A DNA stretch of 64,000 nucleotides. Source: Actinorugispora endophytica. Its GTDB lineage: Bacteria > Actinomycetota > Actinomycetes > Streptosporangiales > Streptosporangiaceae. Position numbers and translations under genes: made by a program. The notes beneath the pieces were generated by a model. That model saw only the letters and a list, made by a program, of their open reading frames with translations. It was not told where the DNA came from and made no database searches. Positions within the stretch are counted from its first letter, which is position 1. Each line of letters starts with the position of its first letter. Where the stretch lies: positions 535,938 through 599,937 of the forward strand of contig NZ_SNYN01000001.1 in assembly GCF_004363075.1 (NCBI RefSeq). Reading direction: 5' to 3'. Shown here piece after piece: positions 37,701 through 46,314 of the stretch.

Positions 37701-37976
37701 CTGGCCGGCTGCGAGGACGGGATCCTGCCGTTCCGCTTCCCCGGCGCCGAACGCGGCGACGAGGCCGAGGAGCGCCGCCTGTTCTTCGTGGGGATCACCC
37801 GCGCCCGGCAGCGCCTGTACCTGTCCCGGGCCCGCGTGCGCGCCCGGCGCGGCGCGGCGGCGGACATGGCGGCGTCGCCCTTCCTGGGCGCGATCGACCC
37901 CGCCCTGACCATGCCGGTGGACGAGGAGTCCGCCACCCGCAGGCGACCCAGGGGCCGCCAACTGCGGTTGATGTAG
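34776..37976 (+). CDS. EndoQ-like PHP endonuclease fused to UvrD helicase
   Basis: A 1066-residue two-part protein. Residues 1-410 resemble endonuclease Q: PHP metal ligands (DLHIHS, H8/H10; GTGDFTHPAW; VSNSDAHSP), a CPVC-type zinc knuckle near 295 and VGPKSKRVMGEV. After a charged linker (about 410-500) comes a UvrD/Rep helicase: Walker A GPGTGKT (521-527), ISVDEYQDVDET near 687, GDPDQAIYGFRGAD, LTRNYRS, LTLHAAKGLEYPVV and FVGITRARQRLYL. EndoQ nicks DNA 5' of deaminated bases; a linked helicase suggests a one-protein repair machine. GTG start with GGGAGG 8 nt upstream. Confidence 0.9.
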   Translation: MEFHADLHIHSKYSRACSKDCDLEHLAWWAARKGIALVGTGDFTHPAWRAELERELVPAEPGLFRLRPEIEARVLRTLPPNCHRLPRFMLSVEISTIYKRDGRARRVHHLLYAPSLDAARAITADLARIGNLASDGRPILGLDSRDLLEITLSSDPGSYLVPAHIWTPWFSVLGSKSGFDAVSDCYADLAGHIFAVETGLSSDPAMNWMVSSLDSYTLVSNSDAHSPPMLAREATRFETDLDYYAVRRALETGEGFGGSVEFFPEEGKYHLDGHRKCDVRFTPETTREHGGRCPVCGRPLTVGVFHRIHELADRTEGYRVPGAAGFTNLVPLPEIVSEIVGVGPKSKRVMGEVTRLVAALGPELDILRTTPLDEVTGAGGELLGEAVARLRRGEVVRDAGYDGEYGTIHMFTPEELRAEAETMTLFGENEVVPAKARTRRRAAARQKRGGERPVPPPAEDLLSPDAAPDPAERAEGPSEPSLFPEAVDAAPVRPQGLLDGLDPDQRAAAEHDSGPLLIVAGPGTGKTRTLTHRIAYLVAERGVRPQECLAITFTRRAAEELRERLAALLPDRAGQMTVTTLHGLGALILREQHERAGLGARFGIADEARRLEVAAEVAGSEAEGRRLLARRGEGPDDGTGDEETARFEARLRELDLVDFADLLRLPVRLLSAEEELAARYRARWPWISVDEYQDVDETQYALLRLLTSPDSNLTAIGDPDQAIYGFRGADVGFFLRFAEDYPSARSVQLTRNYRSNATIVDAAVQAIAPASLVPGRALRAVGDFRDPPRIGVHVAADERAEASFVARAIDRLLGGTSLHSLDSGRVTEDGDDTLSFGDICVLYRTDAQSGAIISAFNSAGIPFQKRSHDRLLARPGVRALAAEIPHHPEGPLTGRVRAAVEALCARHAEDPDQVVDLRSAGELAAPLAERCGADLPEFLSALALGAEVDALDPRADRVSLLTLHAAKGLEYPVVFLAGCEDGILPFRFPGAERGDEAEERRLFFVGITRARQRLYLSRARVRARRGAAADMAASPFLGAIDPALTMPVDEESATRRRPRGRQLRLM

Positions 37977-37980
37977 GAAC

Positions 37981-38010
37981 AGCCGGTCCGGCACCCGGTG
38001 CGGCCGGCCT
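37981..38010. terminator. Hairpin between convergent genes
   Basis: An imperfect GC-rich stem (CCGGTCCG ... CGGCCGG with an inner CAC/GTG pair) just after the fusion gene and before the end of the acetyltransferase gene. Confidence 0.5.
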
Positions 38011-38045
38011 CCCGAGGGGAGTCCGCCGGTGGTCCGGGCGCCGGA

Positions 38046-38582
38046 TCAGTCGTCCCCGGAGTCCAGGTGCAGCAGCATCCGGACGTTGCCCAGGGTGTTG
38101 GGTTTGACCCTCTCCAGGCCGAGGAACTCGGCGACGCCCTCGTCGTAGGAGCGCAGCAGCTCCTCGTAGACGAGGGCCGAGACAGGGGTTCCGTTGATCT
38201 CGGTGAAACCGTGCCGGCCGAAGAAATCGGTCTCGAAGGTGAGGCAGAAGACCCTGCGCACGCCGATCTCGCGCGCGGTGGCCAGGAGCGCCGCGACGAT
38301 GCGGTGCCCGACCCCGCGCCCCTGCACCCGCGAATCGACGGCGACGGTGCGCACCTCGGCCAGGTCCTCCCACAGGACGTGCAGCGCCCCGCAGCCGACG
38401 ATGCCGCGGTGCTCCCCGTCGTCGCTCTCGGCGACCCAGAACTCCTGGACGTCCTCGTAGAGGTTGACCGTGCTCTTGGAGAGCACGCGGCGCTCCCCGC
38501 TGAAGGTGTCGACGAGCCTGCGGATGTGGACGACGTCGCGGGTCTGCGCCCGGCGGATGGTGAAACGCTCTTCTACTGACAT
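38046..38582 (-). CDS. argA: Amino-acid N-acetyltransferase (ArgA-type GNAT)
   Basis: A 178-residue GNAT enzyme of the short actinobacterial ArgA type (as Rv2747), which acetylates glutamate or glutamine for arginine synthesis. It has the acetyl-CoA loop VDSRVQGRGVGHRIV, the family-specific ESTVNLYEDV-like STVNLYEDVQEFWVA, and FFGRHGFTEI. The ATG start has a TAATCT -10-like element 9 nt upstream and no ribosome site, so it may be leaderless. The same gene lies near lsr2/clpC in other actinobacteria as well. Confidence 0.82.
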   Translation of the reverse strand: MSVEERFTIRRAQTRDVVHIRRLVDTFSGERRVLSKSTVNLYEDVQEFWVAESDDGEHRGIVGCGALHVLWEDLAEVRTVAVDSRVQGRGVGHRIVAALLATAREIGVRRVFCLTFETDFFGRHGFTEINGTPVSALVYEELLRSYDEGVAEFLGLERVKPNTLGNVRMLLHLDSGDD

Positions 38583-38747
38583 GGCCGGGCCAGATTACCG
38601 GCCCCGAAAACGATATGTCCGCTCCTGCGCTACGTGTGTATCCCACGGCACAAGGAGCGGACATCGTCGGTCGGCTGCGGTCGGCGCGCCGGACGGTCTT
38701 CTACCCTCATCGAGGACCGTCTCGGCTGGTCAAGTCGGTTCGAAAGA

Positions 38748-39155
38748 TCAGATCAGGTGTCGGCGGGCGGCCCAGACGACCGCCTCGATCGGGGTGTTCA
38801 CACCGAGCCGGTCGCATACCGCTCGGAGACGGCGGCGCAGGGTGCGCGCGCTCAGCTCGAGACGCCGGGCGGCCACGTCGGTGGTGACACCGGTGGCGAT
38901 CTCCGCCAGCATCCGAAGATCCTCCTCGTCGAGCCCGCCGGCGTGCATGACCGCGACTCCGAGGTCGTGGGCGGTTGCCTGGGCCGAAGCGACGCTGCCG
39001 CCCTCCCGCAGCGCCGAAACGCCTGACTCCTTGACCGTCTGACGTACGAGTGTGGCCTGTTCCACTCCGTCCTCCCTCATCATGGTGAGTGCGGAACAAC
39101 GACTCATCGCCGCATAGACACTCAATGAGATGTAGGCCGGAGCCTTCCGGTTCAC
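38748..39155 (-). CDS. LuxR-type HTH regulator, short
   Basis: A protein of up to 135 residues with a C-terminal LuxR-like helix-turn-helix (about 85-135: IATGVTTDVAARRLELSART, then LRRRLRAVCDRLGV). The N-terminal half has no recognisable receiver or ligand domain. The start is uncertain: GTG at 39155, or one of the internal ATGs (MSRCSAL, MMREDG). None has a good ribosome site. It may be a stand-alone DNA-binding protein. Confidence 0.65.
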   Translation of the reverse strand: MNRKAPAYISLSVYAAMSRCSALTMMREDGVEQATLVRQTVKESGVSALREGGSVASAQATAHDLGVAVMHAGGLDEEDLRMLAEIATGVTTDVAARRLELSARTLRRRLRAVCDRLGVNTPIEAVVWAARRHLI

Positions 39156-39736
39156 ATACTTTGGGTGTTTTCCTTGGAACCCCGAGCCACCCCGCCCCTC
39201 CGGATCCCTGGCACCGGAGCGGAGGACCGGTGCGTACCGGGCCCAAGCACCCGTTCGCGGCGATCTGGGACGGACAGATCACGCGAAGGCGTGCTCACCA
39301 GAGGATGGACGAAACGACCACGGTCGCTCCGGGTCACCCTCACTCATCGTGTTGTAGGTCCTGCGACGAACACGCGGAATTCTCCGCTCGCAGCAAAACG
39401 CTAAGCGGATGACGACAGACCGTCAAGGGCTATTTGACCACGCAAGGTGATGAAACAGCTCTCCATAGTCGCAAAAGGCGAGTGCGAGAACCTACAAAAA
39501 CCATATTGACCTGCGAAAATAAACTCCATCACACGGGCGCCAGAGAAGCGTCAAGAGATTCAAACAGTATTCTCAAAGTGGCTCTCGGGACAGTCCGCCA
39601 AGCCGTGCAATTGCACTTTGGCCGCGGTCGGCCAGTCCTCTTCACGGCGCCGGCACCAATATAACCCTCCGTGAGAAAGCCGTCTCCCGCGGTCGCGGGA
39701 GACGGCCTCGCCCCGGATCGGCTGCGCTCCCCCGGG
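39156..39736. other. Long spacer with an AT-rich island
   Basis: No gene is supported. From about 39390 to 39620 the base composition drops sharply toward AT compared with the rest of the window. The palindrome GTGCAATTGCAC lies at 39605-39616. Such islands are typical binding zones of Lsr2 or scars of foreign DNA. The lysS terminator is at the right end. Confidence 0.6.
39679..39706. terminator. lysS terminator
   Basis: A perfect 12-bp stem GCCGTCTCCCGC / GCGGGAGACGGC with a 4-nt loop, followed on the minus strand by TTTCTC. It is 30 bp after the lysS stop. Confidence 0.85.
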
Positions 39737-41221
39737 TCAGCTGGGCTTGACCAGCGGGAACAGGACCGTCTCTCGGATGTTCCTCCCGGTGAACGCCATC
39801 AGCAGCCGGTCGATGCCCATCCCGACCCCGCCCGTGGGCGGCATCGCGTACTCCAGGGCCCGCAGGAAGTCCTCGTCCAGCTGCATCGCCTCGGGATCGC
39901 CCCCCGCCGCCAGGAGCGACTGCTCGGTCAGGCGGCGGCGCTGCTCCACGGGGTCGACCAGCTCGGAGTATCCGGTGCCCAGCTCCATGCCGAACCCGAT
40001 CAGGTCCCACTTCTCGGTGAGCAGCGGGTCCTCGCGGTGCTGGCGGGTGAGCGGACTGGTCTCCATCGGGTAGTCGCGCACGAAGGTCGGCTGGACCAGG
40101 GTGTGCTCCACCAGCTCCTCGAAGAGGTGCTCCACGAGCTTGCCCTGCCCCCACGCCGGGTTCCACTCGATCCCGCGCGCGTCGGCCAGCTTGCGCACGG
40201 CCTCCAACGGGCTCCGGGGGGTGACCTCCTCGCCGAGGGCGCCCGAGACCGCCCCGTACAGCGTGACCTCGGGCCAGTCGCCGCCGAGATCGATCTCCTC
40301 GTCGCCGCGCAGGACCACCGTGGTGCCGAAGACCGCGGTCGCGGCCTCCTGGACGAGGTCGCGGGTGATGTCGGCCATCACGTTGTAGTCGGCGTACGCC
40401 TGGTAGAACTCCAGCATCGTGAACTCGGGGTTGTGCGTGGAGTCCGCGCCCTCGTTGCGGAAGTTCCGGTTGATCTCGAAGACTCTCTCGACCCCGCCGA
40501 CGACCATGCGCTTGAGGTAGAGCTCGGGCGCGATGCGCAGGTAGAGGTCCAGGTCGTAGGCGTTGATGTGGGTGGTGAAGGGGCGCGCGGTGGCGCCGCC
40601 GTGCACCTGCTGGAGCATCGGGGTCTCGACCTCGACGTACCCGCGGTCGTGGAGGCCGTCGCGGATCGCCCGGACCGCCTTGGCGCGCCGGGTGACCATC
40701 TCGCGCGAATCGGGGTTCACGATCAGGTCCACGTAGCGCTGGCGGACCCGCGCCTCGGGGTCGGTGAGCCCCTTGTGCTTCTCCGGCAGCGGACGCAGGC
40801 ACTTGGCGGTCAGCGCCCAGGACTCGACCATGATCGACAGCTCGCCGCGCCGCGAGGTGATGACCTCGCCCACGACGCCGACGTGGTCTCCCAGGTCGAT
40901 GTCGCTCTTCCAGGAAGCGAGCGACTCGGGGCCGAGCCTGTCCAGCGAGAGCATGACCTGGATGTCCCCGGAGGCGTCCCGGATCGTGGCGAAGCACAGC
41001 TTGCCCCCGGTCCGGTACAGCATGACCCTCCCGGTGAGGCCCACGCGCTCGCCGGTGCCCACGTCGGGCTCCAGCGCCCCGTGTTTCTCCCGGACCGCCG
41101 CCACGCTGCTCGTGCGCGGGAACGTGACCGGGTAGGGGTCGACGCCCTCCTGGCGCAGTCGGTCCAGCTTCTCGCGGCGGACCCGCATCTGTTCGGGGAG
41201 ATCATCCAGTACTTCACTCAC
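39737..41221 (-). CDS. lysS: Lysyl-tRNA synthetase, class II
   Basis: A 494-residue class II synthetase. An N-terminal OB-fold (about 55-150, [19 protein letters not shown] given as [17 protein letters not shown]) binds the anticodon. The catalytic core has motif 1 ([10 protein letters not shown]), motif 2 ([18 protein letters not shown]) and motif 3 ([11 protein letters not shown]). GTG start ([11 protein letters not shown]) with AGGA 8 nt upstream. The position between lsr2 and coaX matches M. tuberculosis. Confidence 0.96.
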   Translation of the reverse strand: MSEVLDDLPEQMRVRREKLDRLRQEGVDPYPVTFPRTSSVAAVREKHGALEPDVGTGERVGLTGRVMLYRTGGKLCFATIRDASGDIQVMLSLDRLGPESLASWKSDIDLGDHVGVVGEVITSRRGELSIMVESWALTAKCLRPLPEKHKGLTDPEARVRQRYVDLIVNPDSREMVTRRAKAVRAIRDGLHDRGYVEVETPMLQQVHGGATARPFTTHINAYDLDLYLRIAPELYLKRMVVGGVERVFEINRNFRNEGADSTHNPEFTMLEFYQAYADYNVMADITRDLVQEAATAVFGTTVVLRGDEEIDLGGDWPEVTLYGAVSGALGEEVTPRSPLEAVRKLADARGIEWNPAWGQGKLVEHLFEELVEHTLVQPTFVRDYPMETSPLTRQHREDPLLTEKWDLIGFGMELGTGYSELVDPVEQRRRLTEQSLLAAGGDPEAMQLDEDFLRALEYAMPPTGGVGMGIDRLLMAFTGRNIRETVLFPLVKPS

Positions 41222-41288
41222 ACAGGCGATCCTATCGGCGGTTGTGAAGACGCCAACCCTCCGCGCGAACCACGTGTGCGGTTTACAC

Positions 41289-41507
41289 ATGAGGACCAAT
41301 ATTGATATCGACGAAGAACTGATCACCGCTGCTATGCGGAAGTTCAATGTGCAGACCAAGCGCGAAGCGGTCGACATCGCTCTCCGCCGCTCAGTCGGCG
41401 CGCCCCTGACCAAGGAGTTCCTTCTCAGCCTGCGCGGGATCGGGTGGGGCGGCGATCTCGACGAGATGCGTTCCGGTGGGACGGACGGGCCGGAACGGGA
41501 CCGGTGA
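41289..41507 (+). CDS. vapB: VapB-family antitoxin
   Basis: A 72-residue ribbon-helix-helix antitoxin of the VapB/DUF2191 group: the strand [12 protein letters not shown], two helices ([20 protein letters not shown]) and a tail that would block the toxin ([12 protein letters not shown]). The start is the ATG after TTTACAC; the region has no clear ribosome site. It overlaps the toxin gene by GTGA. The pair is inserted between coaX and lysS, neighbours in M. tuberculosis apart from one gene. Confidence 0.85.
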   Translation: MRTNIDIDEELITAAMRKFNVQTKREAVDIALRRSVGAPLTKEFLLSLRGIGWGGDLDEMRSGGTDGPERDR

Positions 41508-41922
41508 AGAAGACCTACCTGATCGACACGTCCGCGTGGATCGAATACCTCAGAGCGACCGGTTCCGACACTGACGCTTTCGTCACCGAACTCCTCACCA
41601 GGGACCGCGAGATCGTCACCACCGAGCCGATCATCGCCGAACTACTGGCCGGAGCGAAGACTCCCACCGAACTCATGCAGTTGGAGCGCCTCACCGGCGG
41701 CTTGCCGCTGCTGTCAGTCGACAACCGGGTCGACTACCACGAACTCGGCAGGATCTGTCGGGGGCCCGGGTCAAGGGGAAGACCATCCGCAAGTTGTCCG
41801 CCTGCCTGATCGCGGCGGTGGCTCTGCGGACCGATGCCGTAGTCGTCCACAACGGCCGTGATTTCGACCGTATCGCGGAGGTCTTCCCAACCCTGCGCAC
41901 CCAGCGCCACGACAGGAACTGA
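41504..41922 (+). pseudogene. vapC: VapC-type PIN toxin, frameshifted
   Basis: The first 85 residues are a normal PIN-domain start ([54 protein letters not shown]). At the GGGGG run near 41759-41763 the frame is lost and the written frame ends in a spurious tail. In the shifted frame the rest of a VapC follows directly: GKTIRKLSACLIAAVALRTD, VVVHNGRDFDRIAEVFP, to a TGA at 41922. As written, the product lacks the C-terminal acidic residues needed for ribonuclease activity. A sequencing error or a recent mutation could explain it. Confidence 0.8.
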
Positions 41923-42699
41923 TCAGGTGTTCCGTTCGAAGACCAGGCGCAGGCCGATGAGGGTGAGCCACGGCTCGTGGACGTCGACCGTCTCGCACTC
42001 GTCCACGACCAGGGGCGCCAGGCCGCCGGTGGCCACCACGGTGACGTCGTCGACGTTCGCGGTGAGCTCCTGGGCCATGCGGTCGACGATGCCGTCGACC
42101 TGCCCGGCGAAGCCGTAGACGATCCCCGAGCGCAGGGCCTCGGTGGTGTTCTTGGCGATGACCGAACGGGGCTTGACGATCTCCACCATGTGCAGCTGCG
42201 CGCCCCGCCTGGACAGCGCCTCCACCGAGATGTCGATGCCGGGGGCGATCGCGCCGCCCACGTACTCGCCCTTGGTGCTGACCGCGTCGAAGGTGGTGGC
42301 GGTGCCGAAGTCCACGACCACCGCCGGGCCGCCGTACAGCTGCACGGCGGCCAGCGCGTTGACGATGCGGTCGCTGCCGACCTCCTTGGGGTTGTCCATC
42401 CGGATCGGCACCCCCGTCTTGACGCCGGGCTCGACGATGACGGCGGGCACGTCGCCGTAGTGGCGGCGGAACATCTCCCGCATCTCGTGCTGCACCATCG
42501 GGACGGTGCAGCACATCGCGATGCCGTCGATGCTGTTCCGCATCAGTGAACCGGAGTGGATCAGTCCCTGGACGACCACCGCCCACTCGTCGGCGGTGCG
42601 ACGGCCCTCGGAGGAGACGCGCCAGTGCTCCAGCAGGTCCTCGCTCTCGAACAGGCCGAGCACGGTGTCCGAGTTGCCGACGTCGATCGTGAGCAGCAT
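41923..42699 (-). CDS. coaX: Type III pantothenate kinase
   Basis: A 258-residue CoaX enzyme phosphorylating pantothenate, the first step to coenzyme A. It has the phosphate loop TIDVGNSDTVLG, GSDRIVNALA, VVDFGTATTFDAV and GGAIAPGIDIS. It is the last gene of a cofactor operon running DUF2520, panC, nadB-nadC, coaX on the minus strand. Its stop codon abuts the end of the convergent vapC pseudogene. Confidence 0.96.
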   Translation of the reverse strand: MLLTIDVGNSDTVLGLFESEDLLEHWRVSSEGRRTADEWAVVVQGLIHSGSLMRNSIDGIAMCCTVPMVQHEMREMFRRHYGDVPAVIVEPGVKTGVPIRMDNPKEVGSDRIVNALAAVQLYGGPAVVVDFGTATTFDAVSTKGEYVGGAIAPGIDISVEALSRRGAQLHMVEIVKPRSVIAKNTTEALRSGIVYGFAGQVDGIVDRMAQELTANVDDVTVVATGGLAPLVVDECETVDVHEPWLTLIGLRLVFERNT

Positions 42700-42724
42700 G
42701 TAGGGCCTTCGGGGTCGTGGCTGG

Positions 42725-45349
42725 TCAGGACGTCTCGCGCAGGTCGAGCGCGATGTCCAGAGCGGGACTGGAGTGGGTCAGCGCGCCAACCGCAAGATAG
42801 TCGACGCCGGTCTCGGCGACCGCCGCGGCCCGGTCCAGGGTGAGCCCGCCGCTGGACTCCAGCCGGGCCCGCCCCGCCACCAGCGCCACCGCCTCGCGCA
42901 GTTCGGGAACGGTGAAGTTGTCGAGCAGGATCTCCTCGGCCCCGGCGGACAGCGCCGGTCCGATCTGGTCGAGGCGGTCCACCTCGACCTCCAGCGGCAC
43001 GTCCGGGAAGCGCTCGCGCACCGCTCGCACCGCCTCGGCCACGCCTCCGGCGGCGGCCACGTGGTTGTCCTTGATGAGGGCGGCGTCGGCCAGGCCGAAG
43101 CGGTGGTTCACGCCGCCGCCGCAGCGGACCGCGTACTTCTCCAGGACGCGCAGTCCGGCGTGGGTCTTGCGGCTGTCCCGGACGGCCGCGCCCGTCCCCG
43201 CGACGGCGTCCGTCCACGCGCGGGTGGCGGTGGCGATGCCCGACAGGTGGGTGAGGAAGTTGAGAGCGGTGCGCTCGGCGGTGAGCAGGTCCCGGGTGCG
43301 GGCGGTGACGCTCATGAGGACGTCGCCGCGCTTGACGGAGTCGCCGTCGGCGGCGTGCCTCCGGATCTCCAGGACGCCTTCGGCGACCGTCCGGAACACG
43401 AGCTCGGCCAGCGGCAGCCCGGCGACCACCCCGTCCTGGCGGGCGACCACGTCCGCGGTGTCGATCCGGGTGGCGGGGATGGTGGCGACGGTGGTGACGT
43501 CGGCTCCCGATCCGGGCCCGCCGACACTCCCGTCCGGTCCGAACAGCAGGTCCTCGCGCAGGGTCTCGGCCACCAGCCGGCGCAGGAAGGGGACGGGCGC
43601 CTCGGGCAGGTTGGCCGGGAGGCGGTCGGCGAAGGCCGCGGCGATCTCCCCGGCGGCGGGCTCCACGGCGTCGCCCGTTCCGAAGGGCTCCGTCCAGCAG
43701 ACCAGGGAGTCGGCCGCCAGCAGGGAGTTCACCCCCTTGGCCCGGGCGTCCGGCTCCGGGTGGTCGACCCGCCAGTGCGAGCCCCTGCTCTCCTCCCGCT
43801 CGATCGCGGCCCCGACGAGCGCGGTGGCGACCGTGAGCATGTTGGCGGCCTGCCAGGCGGCCACGCCGGGTTCGACTCCGCCGCCCTCCGTGCTCCCCGC
43901 GAGCCGGCCGAGGGCCCCGCGTGCCGCTTCGAGCCCTTCGGCGTCGCGGCGCACGCCCACGTGGCGCGACATGAGCGTCTGGAGTTCGGGGATCACCGCC
44001 GGGTCGACGAGGCCGCTCTCCTCCGCGCCGCCGGGGCGGGCCGGGGCTCCCCGCGGCGGCTCCTCCCCGGCCAGCCGGGCGGCGATCCGGTTCGCGAAGA
44101 CGATGCCCTCGAGCAGGGAGTTGGAGGCCAGCCGGTTGGCCCCGTGCACGCCGGTCCGGGCCGTCTCGCCGACGGCGTACAGGCCGGGCACGTTCGTGCG
44201 CCCGTCCAGGTCGACCACCAGGCCGCCCGAGGCGTAGTGCGCGGCGGGGGCGACCGGGACGACGTCGGTGACCGGGTCTATCCCGTGGGCTCGGCACGAC
44301 GCCAGGATGGTCGGGAAGCGGCGCTCCCACTTGGCCGCGCCGAAATGGCGCGCGTCCAGGAACACGTGGTCGGTGCCGGTCTCGGCCATCGCGCGGGCGA
44401 TGCCCCTGGCCACGACGTCCCGGGGCGCCAGGTCCGCGAGTTCGTGCGCGCCCTCCATGAAGCGGCGGCCGCGCGCGTCCACCAGGAACGCGCCCTCCCC
44501 GCGCACCGCCTCCGACACCAGGGGCTGGCGGCCCTTGGCGTCGGGCCCCAGCCACAGCACCGTCGGGTGGAACTGGACGAACTCCAGGTCCTGGACGCGG
44601 GCCCCGGCACGCAGGCCGAGCGCGATCCCGTCGCCGGTGGAGACCTCCGGGTTGGTGGTGGCGGCGAAGACCTGGCCGAGGCCGCCCGTGGCCAGGACGA
44701 CCGCGCCGGCCAGCACCGCGCCGACACCGTCGCGCTCGCCCTCGCCCATCACATGCACGGTGACGCCGCGGACGCGGTGCCCGATCCCCTCGTCGCCGGA
44801 CTCCCCCAGCAGCAGGTCGGGGACGAAGGCGTGCTCGATCAGCTCGATGCGCTCCTCGGCCCGGACCGCCTCCACCAGTGCGCGCTCGATCTCGGCGCCC
44901 GTGGCGTCGCCGCCCGCGTGCGCGATGCGGTCGGCGCGGTGCCCGCCCTCACGGGTCAGCGACAGCTCTCCCGCCTCGGTGCGGTCGAAGGCGGTGCCCT
45001 GCTCGATCAGCCAGCGCAGAGCGTCGGGGCCCTCCTGCGCGAGCACGCGGACGGCGGCGGGGTCGCACAGTCCCGCGCCCGCCTCGATGGTGTCCACCAT
45101 GTGCGCCAGCGGGTCGTCCCCCGGGTCGACGGCGGCCGCGATGCCGCCCTGGGCCCAGCGGGTGGACCCGTTGGCGAGCACGTCCTTGGTGACGAGTACG
45201 ACCCTGCTCTCGGGCGTCCGCTCGATATGGCGCAGTGCGGTGCTCAGCCCGGCGATGCCGGAGCCGACGACGACCACGTCGGCCTCGACGGTCCAGCCGG
45301 GTTCCGGTGCGGTCAGCCGAAGCGGGAGGGGGGAAGGGGTCGCACTCAC
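42725..45349 (-). CDS. nadB-nadC: Fused L-aspartate oxidase and quinolinate phosphoribosyltransferase
   Basis: An 874-residue bifunctional protein in one uninterrupted frame. Residues 1-560 are NadB (FAD loop VVVGSGIAGLS; NGSTRWAQGGIAAA; DLEFVQFHPT; HANRLASNSLLEG-like GVHGANRLASNSLLEG), which oxidises aspartate to iminoaspartate. From about 585 to the end it is NadC (RLVAETLREDLLF, TALNFLTHLSGIAT, RDSRKTHAGLRVLEKYAV, GGVNHRFGLADAALIKDNH), which makes nicotinate mononucleotide from quinolinate. These are normally separate adjacent genes. GTG start with GGGAGA upstream. No nadA lies in the window. Confidence 0.93.
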   Translation of the reverse strand: MSATPSPLPLRLTAPEPGWTVEADVVVVGSGIAGLSTALRHIERTPESRVVLVTKDVLANGSTRWAQGGIAAAVDPGDDPLAHMVDTIEAGAGLCDPAAVRVLAQEGPDALRWLIEQGTAFDRTEAGELSLTREGGHRADRIAHAGGDATGAEIERALVEAVRAEERIELIEHAFVPDLLLGESGDEGIGHRVRGVTVHVMGEGERDGVGAVLAGAVVLATGGLGQVFAATTNPEVSTGDGIALGLRAGARVQDLEFVQFHPTVLWLGPDAKGRQPLVSEAVRGEGAFLVDARGRRFMEGAHELADLAPRDVVARGIARAMAETGTDHVFLDARHFGAAKWERRFPTILASCRAHGIDPVTDVVPVAPAAHYASGGLVVDLDGRTNVPGLYAVGETARTGVHGANRLASNSLLEGIVFANRIAARLAGEEPPRGAPARPGGAEESGLVDPAVIPELQTLMSRHVGVRRDAEGLEAARGALGRLAGSTEGGGVEPGVAAWQAANMLTVATALVGAAIEREESRGSHWRVDHPEPDARAKGVNSLLAADSLVCWTEPFGTGDAVEPAAGEIAAAFADRLPANLPEAPVPFLRRLVAETLREDLLFGPDGSVGGPGSGADVTTVATIPATRIDTADVVARQDGVVAGLPLAELVFRTVAEGVLEIRRHAADGDSVKRGDVLMSVTARTRDLLTAERTALNFLTHLSGIATATRAWTDAVAGTGAAVRDSRKTHAGLRVLEKYAVRCGGGVNHRFGLADAALIKDNHVAAAGGVAEAVRAVRERFPDVPLEVEVDRLDQIGPALSAGAEEILLDNFTVPELREAVALVAGRARLESSGGLTLDRAAAVAETGVDYLAVGALTHSSPALDIALDLRETS

Positions 45350-45382
45350 GACGATTCTCCCTTAACGGGTGGAGAAAGTGGA

Positions 45383-46279
45383 TTACAACGTCATTGGCAC
45401 GTTATCAATCAACCTTGTCTCACCCACCCACGCGGCCACGACGAGCACGGCGTCCCCCGTGAAGCCGTCTCCCACCTCGGCGAACGTCCTGGTGTCCACG
45501 AGTGCCAGGTAGTCCACGCTGACCGGGGGCCTGGCGCGCGACCCGTCGCCGAGCACCGAGCGGGCCGCGGCGAGAATGCCGTCCGGGCCCGAGCCGACGG
45601 CGGCGGCCCCCGCGAACAGCGCCCGGGACAGCGCGAGGGCGCTGCGCCGCTCCTGCGCGCTCAGGTAGACGTTGCGGCTGGAGACGGCCAGCCCGTCCTC
45701 GTCCCGCACGGTCGGCCCGGCCAGGACCGTGATCGGCAGGCACAGGTCCCGGACCATCCGGCGGACCACCGCCAGCTGCTGGGCGTCCTTCTGCCCGAAG
45801 ACCGCCACGTCCGGGCGGACCAGGTTGAACAGCTTGTTCACCAGGGTCAGGACACCCTGGAAGAAGCCCGGCCGGAACTCCCCCTCCAGGACCTCGCCCA
45901 TGGCGCCCGGGTTCACCGTGACGACCTGCCCGAAGTCCTTCACCCCGTCGGCCGCGTCGGGGTACATGACGTCCGCGGAGGGCGCGAACACCACGTCCGC
46001 GCCCTCCTGGGCGCAGACCTCGAGGTCGGCCTCGAACGTGCGGGGATACCGCTCGTAGTCCTCGTTCGGCCCGAACTGCAGGGGGTTCACGAAGACGCTG
46101 ACGACCACCGAGTCGGCGTGCTCGCGGGCCGCGCTGATGAGGCTGCGGTGCCCCGAGTGCAGCGCGCCCATCGTGGGGACCAGGGCGATCCGGCCCGATC
46201 CGGGGCGCAGCGCCGCCAGCTCCTCGGGGGTGCGTGCGACGACGGGCGTCCTGCGGGGGAGTGCGGTCGGTTCGGTCAC
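45383..46279 (-). CDS. panC: Pantothenate synthetase
   Basis: A 298-residue ATP-dependent ligase joining pantoate and beta-alanine. It has the signatures ALVPTMGALHSGHRSLI, VSVFVNPLQFGPNEDYERYPR (FVNPLQFGPNEDYERYPR), GVLTLVNKLFNLVRPD, VFGQKDAQQLAVV and SSRNVYLS. GTG start (VTEPTALPR) with GGAGA about 9 nt upstream. It lies between the DUF2520 gene and nadB-nadC in one minus-strand operon. panD, which normally follows in actinobacteria, is not here. Confidence 0.95.
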   Translation of the reverse strand: MTEPTALPRRTPVVARTPEELAALRPGSGRIALVPTMGALHSGHRSLISAAREHADSVVVSVFVNPLQFGPNEDYERYPRTFEADLEVCAQEGADVVFAPSADVMYPDAADGVKDFGQVVTVNPGAMGEVLEGEFRPGFFQGVLTLVNKLFNLVRPDVAVFGQKDAQQLAVVRRMVRDLCLPITVLAGPTVRDEDGLAVSSRNVYLSAQERRSALALSRALFAGAAAVGSGPDGILAAARSVLGDGSRARPPVSVDYLALVDTRTFAEVGDGFTGDAVLVVAAWVGETRLIDNVPMTL

Positions 46280-46314
46280 GGCTCGTCTCCGGTCTGTCGG
46301 GAAGTTCGCGTGTG

